Of a stretch of 61,524 nt of DNA, positions 1 through 7,854 are shown piece after piece. The notes beneath the pieces were generated by a model. That model did not search any database, was not told the origin of the DNA, and saw nothing but the letters and a program-made list of their open reading frames with translations. Numbering within the stretch: position 1 is the first letter of the stretch; each line of letters begins with the position of its first letter. The stretch spans positions 1 through 61,524 of the forward strand of contig JAUVDV010000027.1 in assembly GCA_030595125.1 (NCBI GenBank), read 5' to 3'. The position numbers and the translations under genes were made by a program. This DNA comes from Deltaproteobacteria bacterium (GTDB lineage Bacteria; Myxococcota_A; Polyangia; JAAYKL01).

Positions 1-477
1 CTGTCCATGGCCGTCAAGATCCGGCGCATCGTGCGCGAAGGCATAACCTTCATCGTCAACGACTACCCGGAGATTGCCCGCGAGGTAGGCGCGTGCGGTG
101 TTCATCTTGGACAGGACGATATGCCCTACGACGAGGCGCGAAAGATCGTCGGCCCCGACGCGGTCATAGGGCTCTCCACCCACAACCCGGCCCAGACCAA
201 AGCGGCATGCGCCCTTGGACCCAACTACATCGGAGTAGGCCCTGTCCACGCCACCCCCACCAAAAAGAACCCCGATCCCGTGATCGGCCTGGGCGGCATG
301 ACGGAGATGCTCTCCATCGCCACGGTCCCCGCCGTGGTTCTCGGCGGCATCGACCACGACAACCTGGCCGAGGTTCTGAGTGCGGGGGCGCGAAACGTGT
401 GCGCCGTGCGCTGCATCAACGATTCAAAAGATCCGGGCGCCGAGCTGGACCGGATGATCCGTGCCATCGGTCGCTGA
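1..477 (+). CDS. thiE: Thiamine-phosphate synthase, C-terminal part
   Basis: The frame is open from base 1, so the N-terminus lies outside the window; about 158 residues remain of a usual ~210. ThiE condenses hydroxymethylpyrimidine diphosphate with thiazole phosphate to make thiamine phosphate in the cytoplasm. Visible family marks are GVHLGQDD, IGLSTHNP, the phosphate-loop segment YIGVGPVHATPTKK and the late VVLGGI loop. The tail of this gene and the sequence downstream recur at 1621, where a diverged 48-codon fragment remains. Nothing upstream is visible, so operon context and any TPP riboswitch cannot be judged. Confidence 0.93.
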   Translation: MSMAVKIRRIVREGITFIVNDYPEIAREVGACGVHLGQDDMPYDEARKIVGPDAVIGLSTHNPAQTKAACALGPNYIGVGPVHATPTKKNPDPVIGLGGMTEMLSIATVPAVVLGGIDHDNLAEVLSAGARNVCAVRCINDSKDPGAELDRMIRAIGR

Positions 478-630
478 ATTACCGGACCGTATTGCGTTCT
501 TGAGTTACTATTACTACACAATGAATCTGACGATTTTGTTTTCGAAACTGGAAAACGAGGCACAATGAAAACCGAACTGAGTATTTCAATACTCCGTATC
601 TTCGCTTGTTTCGTCATCGCGGGATGTGGC
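334..630 (+). repeat. Segmental duplication, copy 1
   Basis: This segment holds the last 48 codons of thiE, the intergenic region and the first ~20 codons of the next lipoprotein gene. It recurs at 1621-1917 with scattered substitutions. The shared spacer (including TTGAGTTACTATTACTAC) implies a common promoter region. Similarity fades within the Asp-rich linker, after which the two downstream genes encode unrelated domains. Confidence 0.9.
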
Positions 631-1158
631 GACGATTATTCCGATCCCGGCGACGGCGGAGCCGGCGACTCGGACAGCGACTCGGATACCGACACCGACA
701 CGGACGCCGACTCGGACAGCGACTCGGACAGCGATACGGACACCGACTCGGGCAGCGATACGCTCGACTGCGAGGGCGGTAGATACGACCAGTCGACCGG
801 ACTGTGCTGGCAGAATCCAAGAGCGAGCGGAACCTACAAGTGGCAGGGGGCTATAGACTACTGCGACGACCTCGACCTCGCCGGGCACACCGACTGGCAC
901 CTGCCGAGTCGGGACGACTTCATCGAGCTTCTGGGCGACTGCGACAGTGACGTTGCCGGTGGAGGATCGGGTTTCTGCAATTTATGCGAAGAGAGCGGGA
1001 CATGCAGCGCACTATTCGGTTCGGATACCGATTGGTATTGGTCGTCGTCGTCGTACGATTCCAACAGCGCGTGGGTCGCCTACTTCAGCAGCGGCGGCGT
1101 GAACGTCCTCATTGTCATCAACGACCGCGATGTCCGTTGCGTGCGCTCGGGAACGTGA
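565..1158 (+). CDS. Lipoprotein with Asp-Ser/Thr linker and DUF1566-like domain
   Basis: A 197-residue predicted lipoprotein. The signal peptide ends in the lipobox VIAGC (Cys21). Residues about 35-66 are a DS/DT repeat linker, and about 70-196 form a DUF1566-type (Lcl C-terminal-like) domain, recognised by GLCWQNP, HTDWHLPSRDD, the WYWSSSSY segment and the final DVRCVRSG. Such domains are extracytoplasmic and of unknown biochemical role. The start is set by GAGG eight bases upstream of ATG. Its signal peptide is nearly identical to that of the gene at 1849, although the mature domains differ entirely. The 3' end overlaps a minus-strand ORF by 41 bases. Confidence 0.85.
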   Translation: MKTELSISILRIFACFVIAGCGDDYSDPGDGGAGDSDSDSDTDTDTDADSDSDSDSDTDTDSGSDTLDCEGGRYDQSTGLCWQNPRASGTYKWQGAIDYCDDLDLAGHTDWHLPSRDDFIELLGDCDSDVAGGGSGFCNLCEESGTCSALFGSDTDWYWSSSSYDSNSAWVAYFSSGGVNVLIVINDRDVRCVRSGT

Positions 1159-1507
1159 AAGGGGATGCGCAAAGATATCGGTTCGACGCCGAGGCGATAC
1201 GCTCCCGCTCGGCGGCGGTTACCTCCGCCCTAAGGGCCGAGATCCGCTCCAGCGCGGTGGAGACGCGCTCGCTGTCGGGAAACCGGTCGACGAGCTTGTT
1301 ATAAGCTTCTATCGCCCGTACCGCCTCGCCCTGCCGGTCGAGGGAGAGGGCCGCTGCCCACAACTTGTCCTCCACATTCTCTTCAACATTCTCTTCAACA
1401 TTCTCCAACTCGCCCTCAACGGCATTGGCGAGGGAGGGCGAAAGGAGCAGCGCGGTCAGGGCGCCGGCCTGAATGAAAAGAAGCGCCTTTCTTATCGATC
1501 CGGACAT
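1118..1507 (-). CDS. Small exported TPR-like protein, possibly truncated
   Basis: A 129-residue ORF with a signal peptide ending in SLANA. It then has an imperfect ENVEENVEENVED repeat and a stretch (WAAALSLDRQGEAVRAIEAYNKLVDRFPDS broken over two helices) that looks like one tetratricopeptide unit of the YbgF/outer-membrane-assembly type. The last ~20 residues run antisense through the end of the preceding lipoprotein gene and do not look conserved. The gene may therefore have lost its natural 3' end when the flanking segment was duplicated. Function unknown. Confidence 0.5.
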   Translation of the reverse strand: MSGSIRKALLFIQAGALTALLLSPSLANAVEGELENVEENVEENVEDKLWAAALSLDRQGEAVRAIEAYNKLVDRFPDSERVSTALERISALRAEVTAAERERIASASNRYLCASPFTFPSARNGHRGR

Positions 1508-1620
1508 TCTGCCTCCCCCAACTGCTGTAAAACCAATTGAACAATCTGAACAAGAACATTAATTGTCCCTCGACAAATCCGCAATGGAATTGCAGATCTC
1601 CCAAAGATTTGAATTAAGCT

Positions 1621-1764
1621 GTGGTTCTCGGTGGCATCGATCACGACAACCTGGCCGAGGTTTTGAGTGCGGGGGCGAAAAACGTGTGCGCTGTGCGCTG
1701 CATCAACGATTCAAAAGATCCGGGCATCGAGCTGGATCGGATGATCCGTGCCATCGGTCGCTGA
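1621..1764 (+). pseudogene. Duplicated 3' fragment of thiE
   Basis: Forty-eight codons matching thiE bases 334-477, in frame and ending at the same TGA, with no start codon of their own. Seven codons differ: five are silent and two change the amino acid (Arg to Lys, Ala to Ile). This silent-biased pattern suggests the fragment comes from a thiE allele that evolved under selection, not from recent tandem copying. The left junction is abrupt at 1620/1621. Confidence 0.88.
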
Positions 1765-1917
1765 ATTACCGAACCGTATTGCGTTCTTGAGTTACTATTA
1801 CTACACCATGAAATTGATAATTCTGTTCCAACAAGGAAGAGTGACACCATGAAAACCGAACTGAGCATTGCCATACTCTGTATCTTCGCTTGCCTCGTTA
1901 TCGCGGGGTGCGGAGAC
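1621..1917 (+). repeat. Segmental duplication, copy 2
   Basis: Counterpart of 334-630, offset by about 1287 bases. It contains the thiE fragment, the spacer with the conserved presumptive promoter region, and the start and signal peptide of the lipoprotein gene at 1849. Confidence 0.9.
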
Positions 1918-2874
1918 GACGATAATTCCGGTACTGACGACAGCGGAGCCGGCGACTCGGATTCGGACGGCGATACTGACACTGACACGGACAGCGATAC
2001 AGACAGCGACGGAGACGGCGACGTCTTGCCCGAGTGTGCGGCGCTCGTGGACGGTATGAACACGGGATTTCCCGTTGGCGATGAAGCCTACGACCTCATC
2101 CTCCACATCCCGGACGGCGCGGCGGATGACGGATCCGGAGACTGGGCGGTTGTCTTCAACTGGCACAGCCTCGGCACCAGCGCAGCTGATTTCGACAGCA
2201 TGATCTCTGGCAATTACAACAACTCCGAGATGCCGTTTATCGGGGTTTCCCCGGACTCCAACGGCCACGAGATGGTGATCGGGGATATGACATGGGATGT
2301 TTTCAACGTGGATCCCGCGAACAACGGCGAGATCGCCCTGTTCGACAAGCTGCTCGAGTGCTTCGATGCCCGCTTCGGCATCGACGGGGATCACATTCAC
2401 TCCATGGGGTTCTCCCTCGGGGGTATCGTGACGGATATGTTGGCCACCACCAGGGGCGACGTGCTCGCATCGGTTGCCACGTATTCCGGAGGTTACTTCT
2501 CAAATGCAAGCAACGTGAGCACCCTGGGAATGCTCGCGGGTCAGGTGAGCTGGCCGGCGCCGACTCACTCCAACGGGTACTCGCAGCTCATGTGCAACGG
2601 CGGCGTGAACGACAACTTCAACCTGTCGATCGTCACCATTCATTTCGATCAATTCGGAACCAACGACGTGCCCTATCTCACGGGCATCGGACACGACTTG
2701 ATCCACTGCGTCAACAGCTCGGCGTCCCAGCACGGGGATCTTGCCGGCCTGCCGAGCACGATGGATTTCGTGAGGTTCTTCCTCGCCCACCCCATGGGTA
2801 CGGAAGACTCGCCCTACTCGAGCGACCTGCCCTCTTCCGGGTACGATCTGTGCACATTCCACCCAAAGAACTAG
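1849..2874 (+). CDS. Lipoprotein esterase, PHB-depolymerase/LpqC-like
   Basis: 341 residues. Lipobox VIAGC (Cys21) and a short DS/DT linker at about 35-58 precede an alpha/beta-hydrolase domain. The nucleophile elbow is GFSLGG (Ser near residue 189), preceded by a WAVVFNWHSLG oxyanion-type strand; late HDLIHC supplies a candidate catalytic His. This is the layout of the polyhydroxybutyrate depolymerase/feruloyl-esterase-like family. It is probably anchored in the outer membrane and acts on an ester outside the cytoplasm; the substrate cannot be read from sequence. RBS AAGGAAGAG lies upstream of ATG. The promoter and signal peptide are shared with the gene at 565. Confidence 0.82.
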   Translation: MKTELSIAILCIFACLVIAGCGDDDNSGTDDSGAGDSDSDGDTDTDTDSDTDSDGDGDVLPECAALVDGMNTGFPVGDEAYDLILHIPDGAADDGSGDWAVVFNWHSLGTSAADFDSMISGNYNNSEMPFIGVSPDSNGHEMVIGDMTWDVFNVDPANNGEIALFDKLLECFDARFGIDGDHIHSMGFSLGGIVTDMLATTRGDVLASVATYSGGYFSNASNVSTLGMLAGQVSWPAPTHSNGYSQLMCNGGVNDNFNLSIVTIHFDQFGTNDVPYLTGIGHDLIHCVNSSASQHGDLAGLPSTMDFVRFFLAHPMGTEDSPYSSDLPSSGYDLCTFHPKN

Positions 2875-2890
2875 CATAAGGAATCAAGCC

Positions 2891-4165
2891 ATGAAAAACC
2901 GTCTATTTCTGATGACCGCAGTGGCCGTCATTGTAGTGTCCTGTGGTGGCGACGATGTTGCCGAAACACCTGCCGAGTCAATCGAGATCAAGAAAGACGC
3001 CCCGAAAACACCCGAGGTGAAACCCGTGAAGCCGTCCGTGCCCGGGAGAGCGCTGCTGGTGACCCAGTCCAGGTTCGCCCCCAACGAGGATGGCAAGTAC
3101 ACCGTCCCCTACGCGGCCGTTATGATGGTGCTCTCCTTCGATGGAAAGAAGTGGAAGGTGGATACCATCGAGGACAAGGAGTCCAATGTGTTTCACAAGG
3201 CTCTCCAATACGGCGACGAGGGGATCCTGACCATCGGCGCCAACGAGGCGATGCTCAAGCTGTGGAACAAGAAGGATGGCAAATGGGAGGCAAAGACCTT
3301 GTGGCATCCTACCTTTGGAGGCAAGCACAACCGCCTGAGAGACTTCGAGATCGCGGATCTCGACGGCGACGGGGCGAAAGATCTCGCGATAGCCACCCAC
3401 GATCAGGGAGTCGTGGCCGTGGCCTGGCGCAGGAACGGCGAATGGAAGTTCGAGGAGATCGATCGGCAGGCTGACATGTTCGTTCACGAGATCGAGATCG
3501 GTGATCTGGACGGGAACGGCAAGATGGAGATCTACTCTACACCGAGCCAGCCGAACACCTCATCCGGTGAGGGCCAGGGGGGCGGAGTGCTGCGCTACGA
3601 GTGGACCGGGGAGAAATTCGAGAAATCCCAGGTTGTTCACTACGACCAGCGCCATATCAAGGAGATCCTTGTTGCGGACATGGACGGTGACGGCAAGGGT
3701 GAGCTCTACGCCGCGCTCGAAGCGCAAATGGGAAAGGATGGAAGGATCGAGGCGCCGGTGGAGATCAAACGATTCGACTGGGACGGCGCGAAATTCGTTT
3801 CCACAAAGGTAGTAGAACTCGACGACCGTTTCTGTCGATTCCTGTTGGCGGGGGATATTGATGGAGATGGAGCGAGCGAGCTTATCGCCGCAGCGTTTTC
3901 CTCCGGCGTATGGGTCATCGACAAGAAGGGCAACGAGCACGGAAAGGCAAGCATAGACACAAATTCAGGCGGGTTCGAGCACGCGGCCTATCTGGCGGAC
4001 ATGGACGGTGACGGCAAATTGGAACTCTATGTTGCAAACGACATGGGCGGAGCGCTGAACCGGTATGTTTATGAAGAAGGCGAATACAAACGTACGGTGA
4101 TTAATAAAAGGCTGGTGCCCGGTCAGGCCATGGTCTGGAACATTACAGTCGCCGACATCAAGTAA
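2891..4165 (+). CDS. FG-GAP/VCBS-repeat lipoprotein
   Basis: 424 residues with lipobox VVSC (Cys18). At least five Asp-rich calcium-binding loops of the form D-x-D-G-D/N-G occur at about residues 157, 205, 263, 321 and 370, spaced ~50 residues apart. This indicates an FG-GAP/VCBS beta-propeller displayed outside the cytoplasm. A short Lys/Pro-rich spacer, not a DS/DT linker, follows the lipid anchor. It lies 16 bases after the esterase gene and may be co-transcribed. Its last bases overlap the convergent gene at 4158. A binding or scaffold role is inferred; no enzyme motif is seen. Confidence 0.85.
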   Translation: MKNRLFLMTAVAVIVVSCGGDDVAETPAESIEIKKDAPKTPEVKPVKPSVPGRALLVTQSRFAPNEDGKYTVPYAAVMMVLSFDGKKWKVDTIEDKESNVFHKALQYGDEGILTIGANEAMLKLWNKKDGKWEAKTLWHPTFGGKHNRLRDFEIADLDGDGAKDLAIATHDQGVVAVAWRRNGEWKFEEIDRQADMFVHEIEIGDLDGNGKMEIYSTPSQPNTSSGEGQGGGVLRYEWTGEKFEKSQVVHYDQRHIKEILVADMDGDGKGELYAALEAQMGKDGRIEAPVEIKRFDWDGAKFVSTKVVELDDRFCRFLLAGDIDGDGASELIAAAFSSGVWVIDKKGNEHGKASIDTNSGGFEHAAYLADMDGDGKLELYVANDMGGALNRYVYEEGEYKRTVINKRLVPGQAMVWNITVADIK

Positions 4166-4619
4166 CTTGATCCATACGTTTCATTACTAATCTTCCAACA
4201 CCGGGAATGGCTTCGGCAACGTTGCGCTGGGCCACTTTTCGCAGGCCGTGGTATATCTTTTTCAACGCTTTCTTTTTGGAGCGTTCCATAATGTTGTCGG
4301 TGACAGACAGTAGATCGTCTGCCATCACGGCATCTCGTTTCTTTGACCACCTTTCAAACGAAGTAACCTTCGAAGGCTCATCTTCAAGGTATTTGTCGTA
4401 ATGTTTATCGAGTACAACCGTGAAGTCATCCAATAAATGATCCACGGCAGACTCTACTATCCCCGATTTTATCGCCTTGAAAGCCCTGTAACCGCCCTTG
4501 ACCATCAGGCCGACTACACCTCTTTTCGCCGCGACCTCGGAATCCACAAGTCTTGAGCAATCCTTGATAATTTCAGGTCTTTTTGCAGGTTCAAGCATTT
4601 TGTCCTTCAGAATTCCCAT
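4158..4619 (-). CDS. Small helical protein of unknown function, DUF6918-like
   Basis: 153 residues, all-helical in appearance, Lys-rich, no signal peptide or membrane segment. The opening GILKDKMLEPAKRPEIIKDC followed by LVDSEVAAKRGV...IKAGY-like text resembles the small DUF6918 family as I remember it; this is a weak recognition. GAGGCTTCC upstream of ATG fits a ribosome site. It overlaps the stop of the convergent FG-GAP gene by eight bases. Confidence 0.6.
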   Translation of the reverse strand: MGILKDKMLEPAKRPEIIKDCSRLVDSEVAAKRGVVGLMVKGGYRAFKAIKSGIVESAVDHLLDDFTVVLDKHYDKYLEDEPSKVTSFERWSKKRDAVMADDLLSVTDNIMERSKKKALKKIYHGLRKVAQRNVAEAIPGVGRLVMKRMDQVT

Positions 4620-4740
4620 GGAAGCCTCCTCATTAGAGCTTCATTATATAATTCGATATCAACAACTTATCGATAAATCAAATTACGTGACAAAAACAGA
4701 CGCAATTGAATAGCTTTCCTTTTATGTAATGCAACAATTC

Positions 4741-4768
4741 TTGTAATTCTAATTTCGTTTGCTATTAT
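4741..4768 (+). promoter_or_regulatory. Sigma70-type promoter
   Basis: TTGTAA (4741-4746) and TATTAT (4763-4768) are separated by 16 bases in an AT-rich stretch. They lie 36 bases upstream of the AT-hook-like gene at 4805, whose RBS GGAGG is at 4791-4795. This is one of the few clear housekeeping-type promoters in the window. Confidence 0.55.
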
Positions 4769-4804
4769 CCGCTGATTCAATGGACTAAATGGAGGACCAT
4801 TACA

Positions 4805-5164
4805 ATGGTAAAGAAGAAACTGGAAAAAGTAATTTCCAATGCAGCGCAGAATTTTGCACTGGAGATCGTCAAGGCGATCAAGTCGGCGACATTGCAGGAA
4901 CTCATCGCATTGCAAGAGGGCGGCAAGAAGGCGAAACCCGGTCGCAAACCCGGTCGCAAACCCGGTCGCAAGCCTGGTCCAAAGCCCGCAGCCAAAAAGA
5001 AGGTCGCCGCCGCGCCAAAGAAACGGGTGGTCAAGAATTACCCCAAGTGCGCATTTCCCGATTGCAAGAAGAATCGTTTCCCGCGTGGAAAAGGTTTCTG
5101 CGGCGAACACTGGAACATGTTTAAAGAAGGCAAGATAAAGGACGCCAAATCGTACAAGAAGTAA
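4805..5164 (+). CDS. AT-hook-like protein with C-terminal Cys/His zinc-binding motif
   Basis: 119 residues in three parts. There is a helical N-terminus (1-38), a basic middle with four KPGRKPG-type repeats followed by AAKKK segments (about 40-78), and a C-terminal motif C-x4-C-x10-C-x2-H (CAFPDC...GFCGEHW) likely to bind zinc. The middle resembles AT-hooks and histone-H1-like tails, so a nucleoid or DNA-binding role is inferred. GGAGG sits ten bases upstream of ATG and a good promoter lies further up. No neighbour suggests a pathway. Confidence 0.8.
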   Translation: MVKKKLEKVISNAAQNFALEIVKAIKSATLQELIALQEGGKKAKPGRKPGRKPGRKPGPKPAAKKKVAAAPKKRVVKNYPKCAFPDCKKNRFPRGKGFCGEHWNMFKEGKIKDAKSYKK

Positions 5165-5397
5165 TTGGAATCCCCTCCTGACCGGGGTTCTTTAACAAAG
5201 GCTATTGTGGTTCATCCGAATCCAGTCGTGTTCACATAAACCGTGACTCCTAGAAACTGACGATCCGACCCACGTACCGCGCCCTTATGAGGGCGCGGTC
5301 AGGATGACCTACTTTCCTGCAAAATCAGGGGTGCTACCGGTCAAGCCCGGGGGGCTTTCCGGTTGACCACGAAACATTTCGCGGATAGTCGATCCGC

Positions 5398-5681
5398 ATG
5401 AAACAGCGACATTCGTTCACGAACCTCCTGTATCACATGGTCTTTCGCACCAAGTTAAGGGAGCACTTCATAACCACACCCGAAGTCGAACACGCGCTTT
5501 TCGGCTTCCTCGAAGTCAAAGCTCACCACCTCGATGCGTATATTCTGGAGGATGGGCGGACGGCGTGTACGCCGTGACCGTAGATCCGGAAAACCACGAT
5601 GGGCTGAAGGCATATATTCGCAACCAACGAAAACACCACGAGGAACGAACTACCATCGTCGAGTGGGAGCCCGAGGAGTGA
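5398..5681 (+). pseudogene. Decayed REP-associated (Y1, IS200-like) transposase
   Basis: The frame opens MKQRHSFTNLLYHMVFRTK, the typical start of REP-associated tyrosine transposases, and stops after 59 codons at 5575-5577. The C-terminal motif AYIRNQRKHHEER reappears in another frame up to the TGA at 5681. The middle, which should hold the catalytic HUH (HVH) motif and the LK-SS-W helix, is missing. The copy at 19548 has the same deletion and frameshift, so both descend from one already defective element. Confidence 0.85.
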
Positions 5682-5747
5682 AGCCCTCAGGGCTTGGCCG
5701 TTCGGTACACTGAGAACATTCGGCACCAGGCCATCCTGACCGCGCCC

Positions 5748-5810
5748 GTTAATACTGGCCTCCATCATCTTCCCCTTCCCCTAAATCAGGGGAAGGCCGG
5801 GATGGGGTCA
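5748..5810 (-). repeat. Small palindromic REP-like element inserted in the element's right end
   Basis: About 63 bases with a CCCCATCCCGGCCTTCCCC arm and the opposing GGGGAAGGGGAAGATGATGGA arm, ending near CCAG-N2-TTAAC. A related copy lies at 18752-18810 in the opposite orientation. It interrupts the palindrome CCGCGCCC/GGGCGCGG exactly at its centre. Confidence 0.8.
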
Positions 5811-5859
5811 TAAGGGCGCGGTGAAAAGACCGGTCAGCACGGTTTGATCCGAAAAACCA

Positions 5860-7701
5860 CTATTGTTCCCCGGTGGTCATCTGCGCTTCCCATGATTCCT
5901 TGTATCGGCCGTCCAGAGCGAGCAACTCGGCGTGGCTTCCCGACTCCACCACACACCCGTCGTGCATCACGTGGATGAGATCCGCGCGCATGGCCGTCGT
6001 GAAACGGTGCGTGATGATCACAGTGGTCCTTCTTTCCGCCAGGTGAGCAAGGTGTTTCATCCACTCGGTTTCGGCCCACGAATCCATGGCGCTCGTGGGT
6101 TCGTCCAGCAGCACAACGGGTGTCTCCCTGAGAAACGCCCGGGCGAGAGCCACACGCTGCCATTCTCCGACACTGAGCTCGGAGCCTCCCTCGAACCACC
6201 TGCCGAGCACCGTGTCGTAACCATCGGCAAGGGAGGAGAGGAGTTCATGGGATCCCGCCGATCGAGCGGCCTTTTCAACAGCATCCGGTCCAGCTTCCAG
6301 ATCTCCGAACCCCACGTTGAGCCGTGCGGCCATGTTGAAGTGTACTGGCTCCTGGAAAAGGACGGTGAGCTTGCGCCGAAGCGCGCGCGGATCGAAACGC
6401 CGAAGATCGAGACCGTCCAGCTCCACTGTCCCCTGCGACGGATCGTAGAGCCGGCACATCAGTCGTATGAGGGTGCTCTTTCCCGAGCCGTTCGGCCCCA
6501 CGATAGCGGTGATCCTGCCGGCGGGTATCGTCATATGAAAACTGTTCAGCACCTTCTTTTCGGCGCCCGGATAGGCGAACGTGACGTCCTTGAAGTCGAT
6601 GCCGTGTTCCAGGGGCGAGGGGATATCGACGGGTTGATCCGGAGCGTGGATGGTGGGTTCGAGGCCCAGGAATTCGTAGAGATCGCCGAGGAACAGGATG
6701 TTGCGATAAATATCTCCCACGTTTCCCAGAAGCGAACGCATCATCATCTGACCCTGGCGGAAGGCCACGTAGAAGAGGGCAAGTTCGCCGAGCGTGATGA
6801 GCCCGCCAAGCGCCCGCCAGCCCATCCATACCAGGCAGCCCGCAGTGGCGAGGAGCGCAATAAGGGAGGCGCCCATCTGCGCGAGGCTCTGGGAACGCGC
6901 CAGCTGAATTCTTTCCCTGCGCAACCGCGAACGAACCCGTTTATAAAGGTATTTAAAGTGATCGCCGAGATCGAACAGCCGGATCTCCGCCGCGCTCCGA
7001 TCGCTGGTCATCTCCCAATCGTAGTACCAGCTGTGACGCTCGTGTGAGGTGTTCCGCAGGCGCCATTTGTGCTGCGCAACGGCGTGACGGAGCACGACGT
7101 GCAGCGCGGGTACGGTGCTCAGAAACAGGATCGCCGGGATCCACCCGCTGAACCGAAACAACACGGCTCCCATGGCGATCAGCGTCACGGCGCTCTGAAA
7201 CAAGCTGCCGGTATTGTCCACCAGCTTCTGCGGCCGGTATGAGGCCTCGCTTCGGGCCCGGTGGAGATGATCGTAATAGTCGGGCGCGTCGTAGAAAGCC
7301 AGGTCCACCGACGTGGAGGTGTCGTGGATGAGGGAAGCAATATGGTCCTTGATGAGTTCCGCCTGATGCTCACGCGCGAGGTTTGACAACCCCGTGAGCA
7401 CTTCCGTCAGGAGCAGGAGGCCGCCCATCAACCCGGCGGGAATCAGGAGGGGAGCTATGGCCTCCCATTCGCCGCCCCCGTTCATGGCGACAACCACGCC
7501 GTCGACGATATGGCGAGTGAGGAGCACGGTGCCCACAGGGAGCAACCCCTGAACGGCGAGCATGGAGATCCAGGCCACGGTCCAACCCCGAGAAGCTTTC
7601 CAGACGAGGGTCGCGGTTTTCGGCACGTAACGCAGCTGGGACCAGGCGGCTCCTAGCTTCGACCGCAGCGTTCTCGAATCGTCACGTTTCGTCGTCTTCA
7701 T
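5860..7701 (-). CDS. ABC transporter, fused permease and ATPase (exporter type)
   Basis: 613 residues from the chosen ATG at 7701 (MKTTKRDD). An in-frame start at 7836 would overlap the divergent peptidase gene and adds unconserved sequence. The first ~330 residues are a six-helix ABC transmembrane domain. The ATPase follows with Walker A GPNGSGKST, a Q-loop at LFQEP, the signature LSVGEWQRVALA, Walker B VVLLDEPTS and H-loop IITHR. The signature Ser-Val-Gly-Glu is slightly unusual (LSGGQ in most). Its family exports lipids, peptides or drugs; the substrate is unknown. It is transcribed divergently from the S9 peptidase. Confidence 0.9.
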   Translation of the reverse strand: MKTTKRDDSRTLRSKLGAAWSQLRYVPKTATLVWKASRGWTVAWISMLAVQGLLPVGTVLLTRHIVDGVVVAMNGGGEWEAIAPLLIPAGLMGGLLLLTEVLTGLSNLAREHQAELIKDHIASLIHDTSTSVDLAFYDAPDYYDHLHRARSEASYRPQKLVDNTGSLFQSAVTLIAMGAVLFRFSGWIPAILFLSTVPALHVVLRHAVAQHKWRLRNTSHERHSWYYDWEMTSDRSAAEIRLFDLGDHFKYLYKRVRSRLRRERIQLARSQSLAQMGASLIALLATAGCLVWMGWRALGGLITLGELALFYVAFRQGQMMMRSLLGNVGDIYRNILFLGDLYEFLGLEPTIHAPDQPVDIPSPLEHGIDFKDVTFAYPGAEKKVLNSFHMTIPAGRITAIVGPNGSGKSTLIRLMCRLYDPSQGTVELDGLDLRRFDPRALRRKLTVLFQEPVHFNMAARLNVGFGDLEAGPDAVEKAARSAGSHELLSSLADGYDTVLGRWFEGGSELSVGEWQRVALARAFLRETPVVLLDEPTSAMDSWAETEWMKHLAHLAERRTTVIITHRFTTAMRADLIHVMHDGCVVESGSHAELLALDGRYKESWEAQMTTGEQ

Positions 7702-7854
7702 TACCTGTCCAGCTCCCGTTTCATCGCTCCTTGGGCTCGAATGCCGTATCTTGCACCGGAAACGGGGTTCGAGTCGAGCCGACAAGCCGGCTTGTTTTTC
7801 AAGGCCTCGTGGCGCAAGATCGGCGGCATCATACAATCGTGCAAAGGAGTGACT

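Larger units (their letters stand above)
5277..5821 (+). mobile_element. Palindrome-ended non-autonomous IS200/REP-type element, copy 1
   Basis: The left end is an imperfect palindrome CCGCGCCC-N6-GGGCGCGG followed by TCAGGATG. The right end carries CATCCTGA followed by the same palindrome, so the ends form an inverted repeat of about 30 bases. Inside lie a GGTCAA...TTGACC hairpin, a decayed Y1-type transposase ORF and a GAAGCCCTCAGGGCTT hairpin. The right palindrome is split by a 63-bp insert (5748-5810). The element sits between convergent genes. A second, uninterrupted copy is at 19426-19908. Confidence 0.85.

Noticed and set aside
5932-7047. 371-codon ORF opposite the ABC transporter
   Set aside because: Antisense shadow; the opposite strand carries all ABC motifs in order.
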